From assembly GCA_963723235.1 (NCBI GenBank), contig CAVRPV010000006.1:248001-312000 (forward strand): a stretch of 64,000 nucleotides of DNA, written 5' to 3'. Shown piece by piece: positions 27,989 through 37,343 of this stretch. A program made the position numbers and the translations under genes. Positions within the stretch are counted from its first letter, which is position 1; the number at the start of each line of letters is the position of its first letter. Source of the DNA: CAIRTM01 sp963723235 (GTDB lineage Bacteria; Desulfobacterota; WTBG01; CAIYCZ01; CAIRTM01). Under the pieces are notes generated by a model that worked only from the letters and a program-made list of their open reading frames with translations, made no database searches and was not told the origin of the DNA.

Positions 27989-28828
27989 ATGAAGAAAGTT
28001 GTACTGTTGATTGGCCTGGTTGCGCTGCTGATGGCAAATACTCCTGCGCTGGCAAAAACCGAATGGGTAATGGGTACGGAAGTGAAGCTTTCGGAGAAGC
28101 CCATTGATATGGCACTTTCCGCTGACGGGGCGACAGCCTATATCCTGACCAAAAAGAATATTCTGATCTACAACGTACAAGGCGGCACGATTACCGACAC
28201 GATTCCCCTGGACAAAAAGTACAACAGCATTGCCGCTTCCCAGGGAAACGTCCTCCTGCTCACCAGCGGGAGCATGTTTAATAAATCAATTTCATCCATA
28301 AGTTTTACCAAGACGCTTGATCTCCCGGTCGGCACATCCCCGGTTCTCGGGCCGGTTGATGCCCGTGTTACCCTCACGATGTTTACCGACTATCAATGCC
28401 CGTACTGCGCCAAGGAATACCCGATAGTTGAAGAATTGCTGAAAAAATATCCGAATGACTTTAACGTGGTCATCAAGCATTTCCCGCTGGGTATGCATAA
28501 GTTCGCACAGCAGGCGGCCATTGCAGCACTGGCTGCTGATAAACAGGGCAAATATGCCGACCTCAGCAGCGCGATGTTCAAAAACTTCCGCGAGCTCAAC
28601 GAGGAACTCCTGCAAAAACTGGCCAAGGAAGTCGGGCTTGATACGGGGAAATTCGATCAGGATCGAAAAGACAGTGCCTTCCAGAAACAGCTTAATGATG
28701 ACCGCCAGCTGGGAAAAGTAGCCGGCGTGCGCGGCGTACCGAGCCTGTTCATTAACGGTGTCCCTGTACAAGACCGCTCCCTGGATGGCATGTCCAAAAT
28801 GATTGATGCACAACTGCAAAAGAAGTAA
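27989..28828 (+). CDS. Periplasmic DsbA-like thiol oxidoreductase with N-terminal beta-rich domain
   Basis: 279 residues. A signal peptide (LLIGLVALLMANTPALA) is followed by about 85 residues resembling one or two beta-propeller blades (PIDMALSADGATAYILTKKNILIYN). From about residue 110 comes a DsbA/thioredoxin_4 domain with active site CPYC in FTDYQCPYCAKEYP, helix EELLKKYPNDFNVVIKHFPL and cis-proline loop VRGVPSLFING. It likely forms or isomerises disulfides in exported proteins, which fits the cysteine-rich secreted proteins encoded nearby. The ribosome binding site is strong (aaaggagg). A long palindromic terminator follows. Confidence 0.85.
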   Translation: MKKVVLLIGLVALLMANTPALAKTEWVMGTEVKLSEKPIDMALSADGATAYILTKKNILIYNVQGGTITDTIPLDKKYNSIAASQGNVLLLTSGSMFNKSISSISFTKTLDLPVGTSPVLGPVDARVTLTMFTDYQCPYCAKEYPIVEELLKKYPNDFNVVIKHFPLGMHKFAQQAAIAALAADKQGKYADLSSAMFKNFRELNEELLQKLAKEVGLDTGKFDQDRKDSAFQKQLNDDRQLGKVAGVRGVPSLFINGVPVQDRSLDGMSKMIDAQLQKK

Positions 28829-28942
28829 GCTGCGCTGCTTACAGTGCCTCTGGCTCTCAAGAGTGCCTGCCTGAGAAAGCATGCGCTTGAGCGAAGCCGG
28901 AGGCGCAGCGTGACTATCATTCCGTATTTGTAGAAATAATCA

Positions 28943-28978
28943 GCATAAAAAATCCCGCATATGCGGGATTTTTTATGC
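28943..28978. terminator. 36-bp perfect palindrome acting as bidirectional terminator
   Basis: The two 18-bp arms (GCATAAAAAATCCCGCAT and its exact complement) meet without a loop. The A-run on one side and T-run on the other allow termination in both directions. It lies 114 bp after the DsbA-like gene. Confidence 0.8.
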
Positions 28979-29911
28979 CTGCGTGCAGTAATTAAAAGTT
29001 CAGAGTTGGGAGAAGGCCGTTTGGTTTTAACCTTAAACTGTGCTTATGGTTCAAATGTTATCCGTCCAATCGGTCCGATCCGTCAAATCAGACCGATGCC
29101 CCGGAGGCGTCATTCCGGGCAAGCGCAGTGACGACCCGGAATCCAGGGTTTTAATGTACCCGTGATTCACGCCGGGGTGACCAGTTTATGACCAGACTAC
29201 AACGAAATGTGTCCGGCTTATTTTCCATTCGACTTTTTTTGCCGGACACGCTGCTCCCGTCGATCTACACTCAGGACATCTTTTCCGGCCTACACCTAAA
29301 ATACGATGACGCCTTCTTTGTAGGCCGGACTAAACGAATGTGTCCGGCTTTTGTTCCACAGAACAAGACTTATGCTTTTGAACCTGGACACGCTTGCGGC
29401 CCTGTCGACTGTGACGCGCAGGACATGCTTTGTCCGCCTTGTAAAATGTCATTCCGGCAAGCGCAGCGCGACCCGGGATTCCAGTTAAATTGTAACAAAC
29501 CCCGAGATCAAGTCGGGTGACAGTTTGTGACCAGACTAAACGAAGTCGTAGGGTTCGCCATGCGCACCGTTCAGTAAGGTGTTGTGGATGGTGCGCACGG
29601 CGCACCCTACGCTCTGCACCCTGTTTTTTATTGTCATCCCCACCGCAGGAAGAAATCTTTAAAGATTGATACGCACCGCGCAACCAGCGGACGGAACCCT
29701 CACCAAGCGGTATGTACAATGGCAACCCGGCTGCATTCATTTAGAAAAGCGCCTAGAGAATTTTTCTAAATAGTATAGCCTGCGATAAAAAAATGTCCGT
29801 TCGCCCTGAGCCTGTCGAAGGGCAAAACGGACAACATATCGCATGTAAACCCGTTCATGGTTCGACAGGCTCACCACGAACGGGTCAATAACTTCTTTTG
29901 AAAAAGGCTAC
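28979..29911. repeat. Non-coding region packed with dispersed repeat fragments
   Basis: No gene is supported here. Recognisable pieces are two gtcattccgg(g)caagcgcag..cccgg-attcca units (29112 and 29449), several tgtccggctt segments (29211-29360), a fragment shared with 9040-9066 (29352-29380), a REP inverted pair (29548-29568 with 29592-29609), and facing gcctgtcgaa / ttcgacaggc units (29811-29880). The space lies between two converging transcription units. Confidence 0.6.
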
Positions 29912-29947
29912 AAAAAAAAGTCCGGAGACCATGACAGTCTCCGGACC
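29912..29947 (-). terminator. Rho-independent terminator of the cysteine-rich protein gene
   Basis: Read on the minus strand, the stem GTCCGGAGAC / GTCTCCGGAC with a 7-nt loop is followed by eight T. It lies 32 bp beyond the stop codon at 29979. Confidence 0.85.
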
Positions 29948-29978
29948 AATTGCTCCTGCTTGTATCTAGCGCCTGTTG

Positions 29979-31535
29979 CTACTTGAGTGTAACGTAGCCG
30001 ACGCAATTGCCTACGCGAATCTCGACAGGCCCTTTATAAAGCCTGGCGCTCGAAGGCACGGTCACCAGTACGGTAAGCTTGCCTTTTTTGTTCACGCTGG
30101 CAGTACGCACATTCGGCTGTAAAATACCGAAATCCATCTCAGCGTAGGGATCAAAGCCTTCGCTGCCGGTGATTTTAAACTTGCGTTCCAATGGGCCTGA
30201 ACATCTTGTTTATGCGTATTTTATTAGGCTTAATTTTCAGTTCACACACGGCCGTGACGCACGTGCCTTCCTCATTGCACAATTCTTCTTCAGCACAATC
30301 AAGTGCATCCAGACATTGCACGCACTGAAAACTCTCACCACAGCGCGGTGTGTTGTTATCACCCTCGCAGTCGCGATCATCCAGGCAACCTACGCATTGG
30401 TCAATTTCCTCGTTGCAGAGTTCACCCTGACAAACATCACCCTCAAAGGGCATGCACGTGCCGTTATCGCACGTCTCCGTGCCGTTGCAGAAAACACCAT
30501 CGTCGCAGTTACCATCGGAGAGGCATTCAACGCACGCATTATTCTCATTGCAGAATGGCTTGGCTTCGTCAGTGCAGTTATCATCGCTCACGCATTCCAC
30601 GCAGGCGTCGTTGGCCTCATCGCAAATCGGGCCATATGCTGCCGGCAGTGAAGAGCCCTGTTCTATGCAGGGGTCGCCCTCAGAATAGCATGTACCATTA
30701 GAGCAGTACTCAGCACCATTGCAATATAACTCATCAGTACAGTTGTCATCAGACACGCAGTCCTGGCAGATGTAGTCCGGTGGCAAAGCGCTGGCGGGTT
30801 GGCTGCTGGGAACTACATTGGGAATACATATCTGGCCGGGGCACGGATCTCCAGTCGAACCGCATGTGCCGCTGCTGCACACCTCGGTGCCGTTGCACGG
30901 GTCACCGTCCTCGGGACAATCGCCATTATCCCGACACTCAACGCACTGATTGGCATGGCAGTAAGGCGCATCACCTGTACAGTTATCATCGCTCACGCAT
31001 TCCACGCAGGTGTCATTATCCTCATCACAGACCACTCCATCTTCACAGGGAGTAACACCCGCGACACAGGAACCGACAGTAGGCACGTCTCCACACCATT
31101 GCAAAACAACATCATCGTCACAGTCGCCAGTCATTGAGACATTCTACGCATTTGTCGTTTGCCTCATGCAATAAGGTGTATCGCCGGAGCAGCTGGCGGT
31201 GTGCCCGCGCAGTTGTCGTTTGCTTCGTTGCACGATTCAACGCCGTTGCAGTATAAACCGTCGGCGGGGCAGGCAGGCGGTGTGCCCGCGCAGTTATCGT
31301 TTGCTTCATTGCACGATTCAAGCCTTGCAGTATAAACCGTCGAGTGCAGGCGGGCTGTGTGCCCATAATACATGACGGACGATGCACGCAGACCTCGATG
31401 CCGTTGCAGTAAGTTACCATCGTTACACTCCGCAGTAGCAGTGCAATTACCTCCAATCGGCGTCGCCGCAGCCTGCGCGCTGAACGCGCACAGCACAAAT
31501 GCCAATCCAATCAAACTCATTGTCAGCTTTTTCAT
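29979..31535 (-). CDS. Secreted cysteine-rich repeat protein (several frameshifts)
   Basis: The frame begins at 31535 behind a good ribosome binding site (aaggag) with a signal peptide (MSLIGLAFVLCAFSAQA). The body is a run of roughly 25-residue repeats of the form CVECVSDDNC, CNGxExCxNGTC and DPC, rich in paired cysteines, aspartate and asparagine. A cysteine-poor C-terminal beta domain (FKITGSEGFDPYAEMDFGI..VGNCVGYVTLK) follows. Similar repeats occur in myxobacterial and deltaproteobacterial secreted proteins. Frame changes near 31410, 31330, 31180, 31130 and 30185 break it; the first four lie in a near-identical tandem repeat of about 80 bp. Full length would be near 515 residues. Ligand unknown; disulfide or calcium stabilisation is inferred. 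Confidence 0.65.
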
Positions 31536-32043
31536 CGTTTCTCCTTCCGAAAAATTAAGATTTCCGAGTTATGTTTGTACGTTGACCACCGGCCGTGTGC
31601 AAAGCATCGCAGCTTTTCAGGACGGCCCGGCGTATTTACGGTGTTTCTAGGGCACTATAGTCCCAAACTGTTCAAAAAAGCAAGCGCAAAAAACCAACTG
31701 TTCCCTGAAGCCCGGCAGCAGTATTGCCAGCTTCAGATATTCATATGTATATTCTATATATACTCATAAAATGAATACTTTTCAATAAAGATTTTTAGGA
31801 TTTTTCTGAAAACACCCGAACATGGCATTCACAGCAAAGAAAGGCTATACAACCGTTTTTAAAGTATTTTCCTCAATACTGTAGCCGGCAAGATTGTCAT
31901 TTCGAAGGAGCAGAGCGACTGAGTCCGAAGGTTGCGTTGTGCGCATCAATCTGAATTCTTTCATAAAAAACGGCAAGATCTCTCCCGGAGCCTGCCCTGA
32001 GAGCAGTCGAAGGGACCGGGATGACAGTGTATTTACGTTCAAA
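31536..32043. other. Intergenic with promoter region and a dispersed repeat
   Basis: About 510 bp between the cysteine-rich protein gene and the subtilisin gene. The part near 31740-31800 is A/T-rich and probably holds the promoter for the cysteine-rich gene. From about 31896 to 32030 there is a repeat (gtcatttcgaagga..gatctctccc..cgggatgaca) related in reverse orientation to the core of the MITE-like elements. No gene seen. Confidence 0.5.
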
Positions 32044-32069
32044 TAAAAAGGGCGCATCGCGATGCGCCC
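32044..32069 (-). terminator. Rho-independent terminator of the subtilisin gene
   Basis: A perfect 20-bp palindrome, GGGCGCATCGCGATGCGCCC, is followed on the minus strand by TTTTTATTT. Confidence 0.85.
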
Positions 32070-32118
32070 TCTGGATATTTAAAAATTAAACTTGTAAGCC
32101 TTGAGATGCGAAAGACGC

Positions 32119-34667
32119 TTAAAACCCAAGGGGCAGCGCTACCGTGCCTGATTTCAGCAACGGATTGCCGAAGACATTGATGCCGAAAGCAACGTTTCCG
32201 CTTCCGGACACGGCTGCATTCATAATGCTGATCGAATACGTGCACTTTACCGTATCGAACTTTGCCGTTATAAAGCCATTGCCGATGTCGACGCTTTTGC
32301 AGCTGTATACGCCGCTGCTGCCGACGAACTTAGCGCCCGGAACCGTGAACGTGTCAGAACCGAGCGTAATCACTACAGAATTAGCCGGGCTGATGGACCC
32401 ATCAATCGTAAAGGTTCCCGAGATTGAAACCGAGTCGGTGCCGGGTGTCGTGCCTTTTTTGGCTGCTCATTTTCAATACATCGAGGCTGTCCATAACGCC
32501 CATCACCAGCGACAGGGGACACGGCTTGGTGCCGTTGACAATATCCTCGTTCACTTGTTTCTCAGCAGCATAATCGCCAAACTCAACCCGGAAGGTTATC
32601 GGGCACTTCAGGCCGGTGAGGTTGACGTTTTTTGCCGCAAACTTCATCGTGCCTTTGATGGTATCAAGTGAAAATGAAGTTACCGGATTGGCCTTATTAA
32701 CCGAAGTAACCTTCGGGGACGTGTACCTGCCGCCGCTTATTGAAGCAGCCGGCACCTGGAACCTGTAGGTGATCGAACCGGGTGCGGGAATATAGGCGGA
32801 CGCTATGGTTACAGTAACCGTGCGGCCGATTGCAGCCGCCAGATTAGCACCGGTTGCATTCAGAGAGCCTGTAAGAGAGATGCTGTCCAAACCCTTGGCC
32901 TTTCCAGCCTTGACCGTGGCCTTGGTAACCACCATGATGCCCCCGGGAGCGCAGGCATTGCCTGTGCAGCGATAGCCCGGCGGGCAGTGGGTGTTGTTCG
33001 TACATTCCACGCAACGGTCTGTAGCCTCATTGCACCCCGGGGTAGCGCCGCTGCAGGAATCTTCGGCAAAACCGCAGCTGCCATCCCTACAGGTCGGCAC
33101 ACCCGTACAGAACAGGCTGTCATTGGGGCAGTCGGTTGCGTCCACACATTCAACGCACGTACCGTCTACGCAAACAGGGTTTTCCCTGCTGCAGTCAGCA
33201 TCGGTTTCGCATACATCCGACACATCAAGCGCATCAAGCGCATCAAGCACGTTGATTCTCGGTTTAACCCTGCTGCCTGCGTCGGCGCGCGTGTCGATTA
33301 TTGGTTTGCCTGTATTCTGGAGCGCGGTAAGAACATCGGTTACTCCCGCATCCGGATGGGCCTGCTTGAGAACCGCCCAGGCCCCTGCCACATGCGGGGC
33401 AGCCATGGAGGTGCCATTCCAGGATTGATAGGTTGTGCCCGGCACAGAGGAATTAATGCTGCTGCCCGGTGCGAGCAGTGACAAAAAGTAGGCGCTATTG
33501 GTAAACGAGGATACCGCGTCAGCATCCGTGGTGCTGCCTACGCTGACAGCGCTTTCAATACAGGCCGGTGATCCGATGGCGTTCGTCAGGCCGGCGTTAC
33601 CGCTGGCGATAACCGTTGCGATGCCTGCCGCTCGCAAACTGTCGATGATCGGCTTCTGAGTCGCAGTATTACAGGGAGCAGCAGAGCTTCCACCGCTGAG
33701 GCTCATGTTTGCCGAAGCGATTTTGTAGGTGTTGCGCAGCGCGTACACCCTCTCAAGCCCCAGTATCTGGTCGCTGGTATATGACAGCACGCATGGCGCT
33801 GAACCACCGCATTGAGCAGTATCGTCAATACGGGTGAAAACCTGTATGGCGATGATATCCGCGTCTTTGGCAACGCCTGAAAACGTGGCATTGCTGCCGG
33901 CCGCAATACCTGCCACATGCGTACCGTGAGAACATGATACTTGACACTGCGCAGTTGACACCGGATCCCACAGCGGTCGACTGTTTAGCGCCGCCCGGGC
34001 ACACCGAAGTTCCCCCATCATAATAATTTGAATAACAGGCCTCTGACACCACCTTGCCGCTCAGGAACGGGTGGGTCTTGTCAACGCCGGTATCAAGAAT
34101 GGCAACAGCCCAGCCCTCACCCGTGTAGCCGTTAAACGAGCCGTCAAGCCCGCCGCCTATCAGGGGCACGCTGACATCCAATGCGGGGGGAACAGCTATG
34201 TCCTCGACAACATCAATGACATTCGGGTTTTCAAGCAGGGCCTCAAGGGTCTCGGGGTCAGCCAGCAGAGCCATGCCCGGAGTAATGCTGAACCGTTTTA
34301 CATACAGGTCAGCCTCGTTGCGGGCCGTGTGCGCGAAAACATCGGCAACAACCGTATCCTGCAGGCCCTTGATCACCCCGGGCCGGGCAGCCGACGTGTT
34401 GGCAAAAAACCCGTAGGGCATATCTGCGTCGCGCAGGCGCACGATCACGGGCAGTTTGCCCTCGGTTTGCACCTTGCTGATCAAAGAGGTCTCGGCCTTT
34501 TGATCGGGCTCGGGGATGTTGCCGTACACCTGCTCCACGAGCGCGTTCAGGCTTTCGACCTGCGCGGCAGTCGCGGGCGCGCTCAAAAAGTCTGCGGCTG
34601 CGGCCGAAGAAGCAAAGGCCGCGCAAAGAACTGCAATAACTGAATATCGTATAACGCGATAGTTCAT
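32119..34667 (-). CDS. Secreted subtilisin-family (S8) protease with cysteine-rich repeats (two frameshifts)
   Basis: The start at 34667 (MNYRVIRYSVIAVLC) has gggaga upstream and a signal peptide. An inhibitor-like propeptide (residues about 30-160) precedes the S8 domain with a full triad: Asp in AVAILDTGVD, His in SHGTHVAGIAAG, Ser in WNGTSMAAPHVAGA. Next come cysteine-rich repeats (CETDADC, CVECVDATDC, CVECTNNTHC) like those of the neighbouring secreted protein, and then two similar beta-rich C-terminal modules, each starting K..DS(I/V)S(L/I)(T/S)G. The frame shifts near 33960, between the Asp and His motifs, and near 32465 at a run of six A where five would restore frame. Corrected length is about 850 residues. 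Probably an extracellular protease. Confidence 0.8.
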
Positions 34668-35206
34668 AAAATCTCCCGTTTTCAATTCTCGTTGTATACT
34701 CACCAGGCAGTTGTGTAACTGCCACATTACACAAATATGCAAAAAATATACCGTTGAAATATTCTTATAATAAATCCGAAAAAATGGCCTAAAAAATACA
34801 TGGTTCGGTCCTGAGATTCAGGGCTCCTAGTTCGGCATATACCCTGCATTACATAATTATTTTATAACAATATCCCCAAAAAAGTACCTTAAAGCAGCAC
34901 ACAATGCAGGCGTCAGCCAGATTCGAATAACAGACGGGAAGTGCCTAAAAATGTCACCGAATGCCCCAATTTGGGGGAGCGCTATAAAAAATATATACAT
35001 CGATGAGAATGACGCGGAACTATTTCTTATGACGTCCCGCCCTGGCAACACGCTGTTCAAACCACATACGAACACAAGAGGTTAGCCCTCTCAAATCCCG
35101 CGCAACGCGAAAAATCGCAAGCCTGAAACTGAACTTATTTTCTCAGGAATCCCGTGTTTTGATCCGGTGATGTGATTGAGCCTGACTGCAAGCAAAAAAA
35201 GGGGGG
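34668..35206. other. Intergenic, A/T-rich
   Basis: 539 bp between the subtilisin gene start and the 3' end of the Kdo kinase gene. An A/T-rich part near 34735-34775 (including cttataataa) should hold the subtilisin promoter. A 72-codon frame at 34857-35075 has no recognisable features and is not annotated. Confidence 0.45.
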
Positions 35207-36031
35207 CTATCGAAGAAAACGCCAAAAAAGCGCGCGATATTTCAGCGCCCGGCGCAGGGCCTGCCGGCTGATATCCGCAAGGGTCGGATCATACCAGTAA
35301 TGCTCAAGGAAGATGTCTGAAAACCGCTCAGGTACACGGATGCCGCGCGTGCGTAATTTCTCGGCCGAGCGGCAGAACCGGACAACATTGCGCTGGCGCT
35401 CATCAACACCGAGGGATCCCTGCGTGTGAATCGACTTGTCCCAGTCGATTATAAAAAGCTGCCGTACATCAGCGCGGCTGACAAGAATATTTTTTAAATT
35501 CAAATCACCATGATAAAAGCCGCTGTCATGCATGTGCCTGATGCAATCGGCGACATCGCTCGCAACGGAGGCGCTGTCTTCATCCCCACCGGTTCTTTCC
35601 TGAAACCAGGTCGGCAGATCGCAGCAACCGCTCAATTCGCGTGAAACAAGATAATGCCGGTACAGCGGCCCGTACACGCGCAGGCTGAGCGCACCCACAA
35701 TATCTGCAACCGGAATACCCGCTTGAGCCGCGCGCAGCGTAACAGCAAGCTCGTTGAAGGACCGCCGGGGCCCGAGAAATATATCGGCATTCAGGAAACG
35801 AACCAACCCGCCGCGCCGATATTTCCTGACAACAATGCGCTCTGATGAAGAATCAAGTTCGATGACAGGCATGGCGCCGCGCCCGGCATGCATACGGCCG
35901 GTTTGCTGTGCGCACAGGCGCTCAGGATCGCCAATCCCGCATTGCAGGAGCCGCTCGCAGTAATCCTGATGCAGCACAAGCGTGAGGGGACCCTGTTCAA
36001 TCTGCACAAAACCCCGCGGGACAATAATCAT
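35207..36031 (-). CDS. kdkA: 3-deoxy-D-manno-octulosonic acid kinase / LPS core kinase-like
   Basis: 274 residues with a protein-kinase-like fold: VVRKYRRGGLVRFLNADIFLG near residue 75 (Kdo kinase signature), catalytic loop FYHGDLNLKNILVS and metal-binding IIDWDKS. KdkA phosphorylates the 4-OH of Kdo on lipid A in the inner leaflet of the inner membrane. The start ATG overlaps the upstream stop codon (ATGA), so the two are translationally coupled. Coupling with an LhgO-like oxidase rather than LPS genes is unusual. WaaP-type heptose kinase is the alternative reading. Confidence 0.78.
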   Translation of the reverse strand: MIIVPRGFVQIEQGPLTLVLHQDYCERLLQCGIGDPERLCAQQTGRMHAGRGAMPVIELDSSSERIVVRKYRRGGLVRFLNADIFLGPRRSFNELAVTLRAAQAGIPVADIVGALSLRVYGPLYRHYLVSRELSGCCDLPTWFQERTGGDEDSASVASDVADCIRHMHDSGFYHGDLNLKNILVSRADVRQLFIIDWDKSIHTQGSLGVDERQRNVVRFCRSAEKLRTRGIRVPERFSDIFLEHYWYDPTLADISRQALRRALKYRALFWRFLR

Positions 36032-37178
36032 GACTCCATCTCCCCGGTGATGTCTGCACACATGCCGGCAACCAGGCGCGCGATGCTCAGGCACGCGGTC
36101 AGTCCCGGCGACTCAATCCCCATCAGGTTAATCACTCCCGGCAGCGAGCGCCCGGATTCATGCGCTATGACAAAGTCGCGCACAGGTCTGCCCGGCGCCT
36201 GCAGCTTGGGCCGTATTCCGGCCATGTCCGGCTGCAGATCCTGCAGGGTTATAAACGGCAGGTACGGCAGCGCGCTTTCAAAAAAAGCCTGCGCGTTCCC
36301 GGGATCAACCGTGTAATCAATATGATCGACATACTCTGCGCTGGGCCCAAGCGAAACCGATCCGTCCAGGCGCCTGACAACATGGATACCAAGACCGCGC
36401 ATATCATGAAAGGGCGGAGGATAGATAAATGCCTGATACGGCGCGCCTGTGAGGAGGCAAGCCGAAAATACTCGCCCTTGCAGTAATGCAGGCTGTAGCC
36501 GGCAGCGCGGGTATCTATACCCATGCAGGCGGCAACCTGCTCGCAGCCAAGACCTGCACAGTTAATAATACGCCGGGCACGACAGTGCCCTGCCGCGTGG
36601 TTACGCTCTGTGCGGTAATAGATATGGTAGCCGTCCGGCTGTGATTCAATCGTTTCAACGCAATGGCCATAGGCGAATACGACTCCGCGCTTTGCAGCCT
36701 CAGCCTCAAGGCTTGCCATCAGGCCGTGTGCATCGACAACGCCGGTGGTCTCTGAAAAAAGAGCGCTGCACGCGCTGACATCAGGCTCCATGCGACGCAC
36801 ATCTGCGGCACTGAGCAGGCGCAGACCCGGCACCCTGTTTTCGCGACCCTGCGCCAGAATGGTCTCAAGCGTTGCGGCTTCATCATCATCCCGGGCAAGG
36901 ATCAGCTTGCCTGTTTGCTCATGGGCAATACCATGGGTGCGGCAGTATTCATACAGCAGAGGGTTGCCTTCCACACACAAACGCGCCTTGAGGCTGCCTG
37001 TAGGATAATACATGCCGGCATGCATCACCTCGCTGTTGCGGCTGGAGGTTTCCTGCCCGCAGCGGGCGTTGCGCTCAAGCACGACGATAGTCTGGAGAGG
37101 ATTGTGTGCGGCAATCTCACGCGCAATCGCAAGCCCGACAACACCGGCCCCGATAATCACGGTATCGAAAGTGTCCAT
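36028..37178 (-). CDS. LhgO-like FAD-dependent oxidoreductase (one frameshift)
   Basis: About 384 residues once the frame is joined. The N-terminal FAD motif is VIIGAGVVGLAIAREIA, followed by ERNARCGQETSSRNSEVMHAGMYY, the hallmark of the L-2-hydroxyglutarate oxidase group. The C-terminal part has GVINLMGIESPGLTACLSIA. Near 36450 the frame is lost in GGCGCG; one additional G gives SSQGAPYQAFIYPPP and then the family-typical HDMRGLGIHVVRRLDG. The likely reaction is oxidation of L-2-hydroxyglutarate or a related hydroxy acid, with electrons passed to the membrane. Start at MDTFDTVIIGAG. Confidence 0.82.
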
Positions 37179-37201
37179 GGTCGCTGCCCTTCGGGTTGTG
37201 T

Positions 37202-37237
37202 GAGGTGGACGGAGTGGACGTGGTGGACAAAGTGGAC
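37202..37237. repeat. 9-bp tandem repeat, four NNNGTGGAC units
   Basis: Four perfect units directly upstream of the LhgO-like gene. Same family as 20067-20120 and 45717-45749. Confidence 0.75.
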
Positions 37238-37275
37238 AAGGCATTCTCCTCCCAACTCACCCGCACCATCGTAAT

Positions 37276-37320
37276 AAAAGAACCGGCCGGAATCAATATG
37301 ATGTCCGGCCGGTTCTTTTT
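37276..37320 (-). terminator. Terminator of the redox operon
   Basis: Long arms AAAAGAACCGGCCGGA / TCCGGCCGGTTCTTTT with a 12-nt loop lie 24 bp after the last gene of the minus-strand redox operon. Runs of A and T on either side would permit termination in both directions. Confidence 0.85.
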
Positions 37321-37343
37321 AATCCATGCTCAGCACGGCGCTG

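Noticed and set aside
29188..29520. A 110-codon plus-strand frame in the repeat-rich spacer
   Set aside because: It is composed of dispersed repeat fragments and shows no protein features.
29811..29880. A ggttcgacaggctc stretch resembling a tRNA T-loop
   Set aside because: No acceptor or anticodon stems could be folded around it; it matches a common dispersed gcctgtcgaa repeat.
30169..30651. A 160-codon plus-strand frame opposite the cysteine-rich protein
   Set aside because: It arises from the complement of the repeated cysteine codons; the minus strand has signal peptide, repeats and terminator.
34857..35075. A 72-codon minus-strand frame in the spacer after the subtilisin gene
   Set aside because: It has no ribosome binding site and no conserved features, and lies in low-complexity intergenic sequence.
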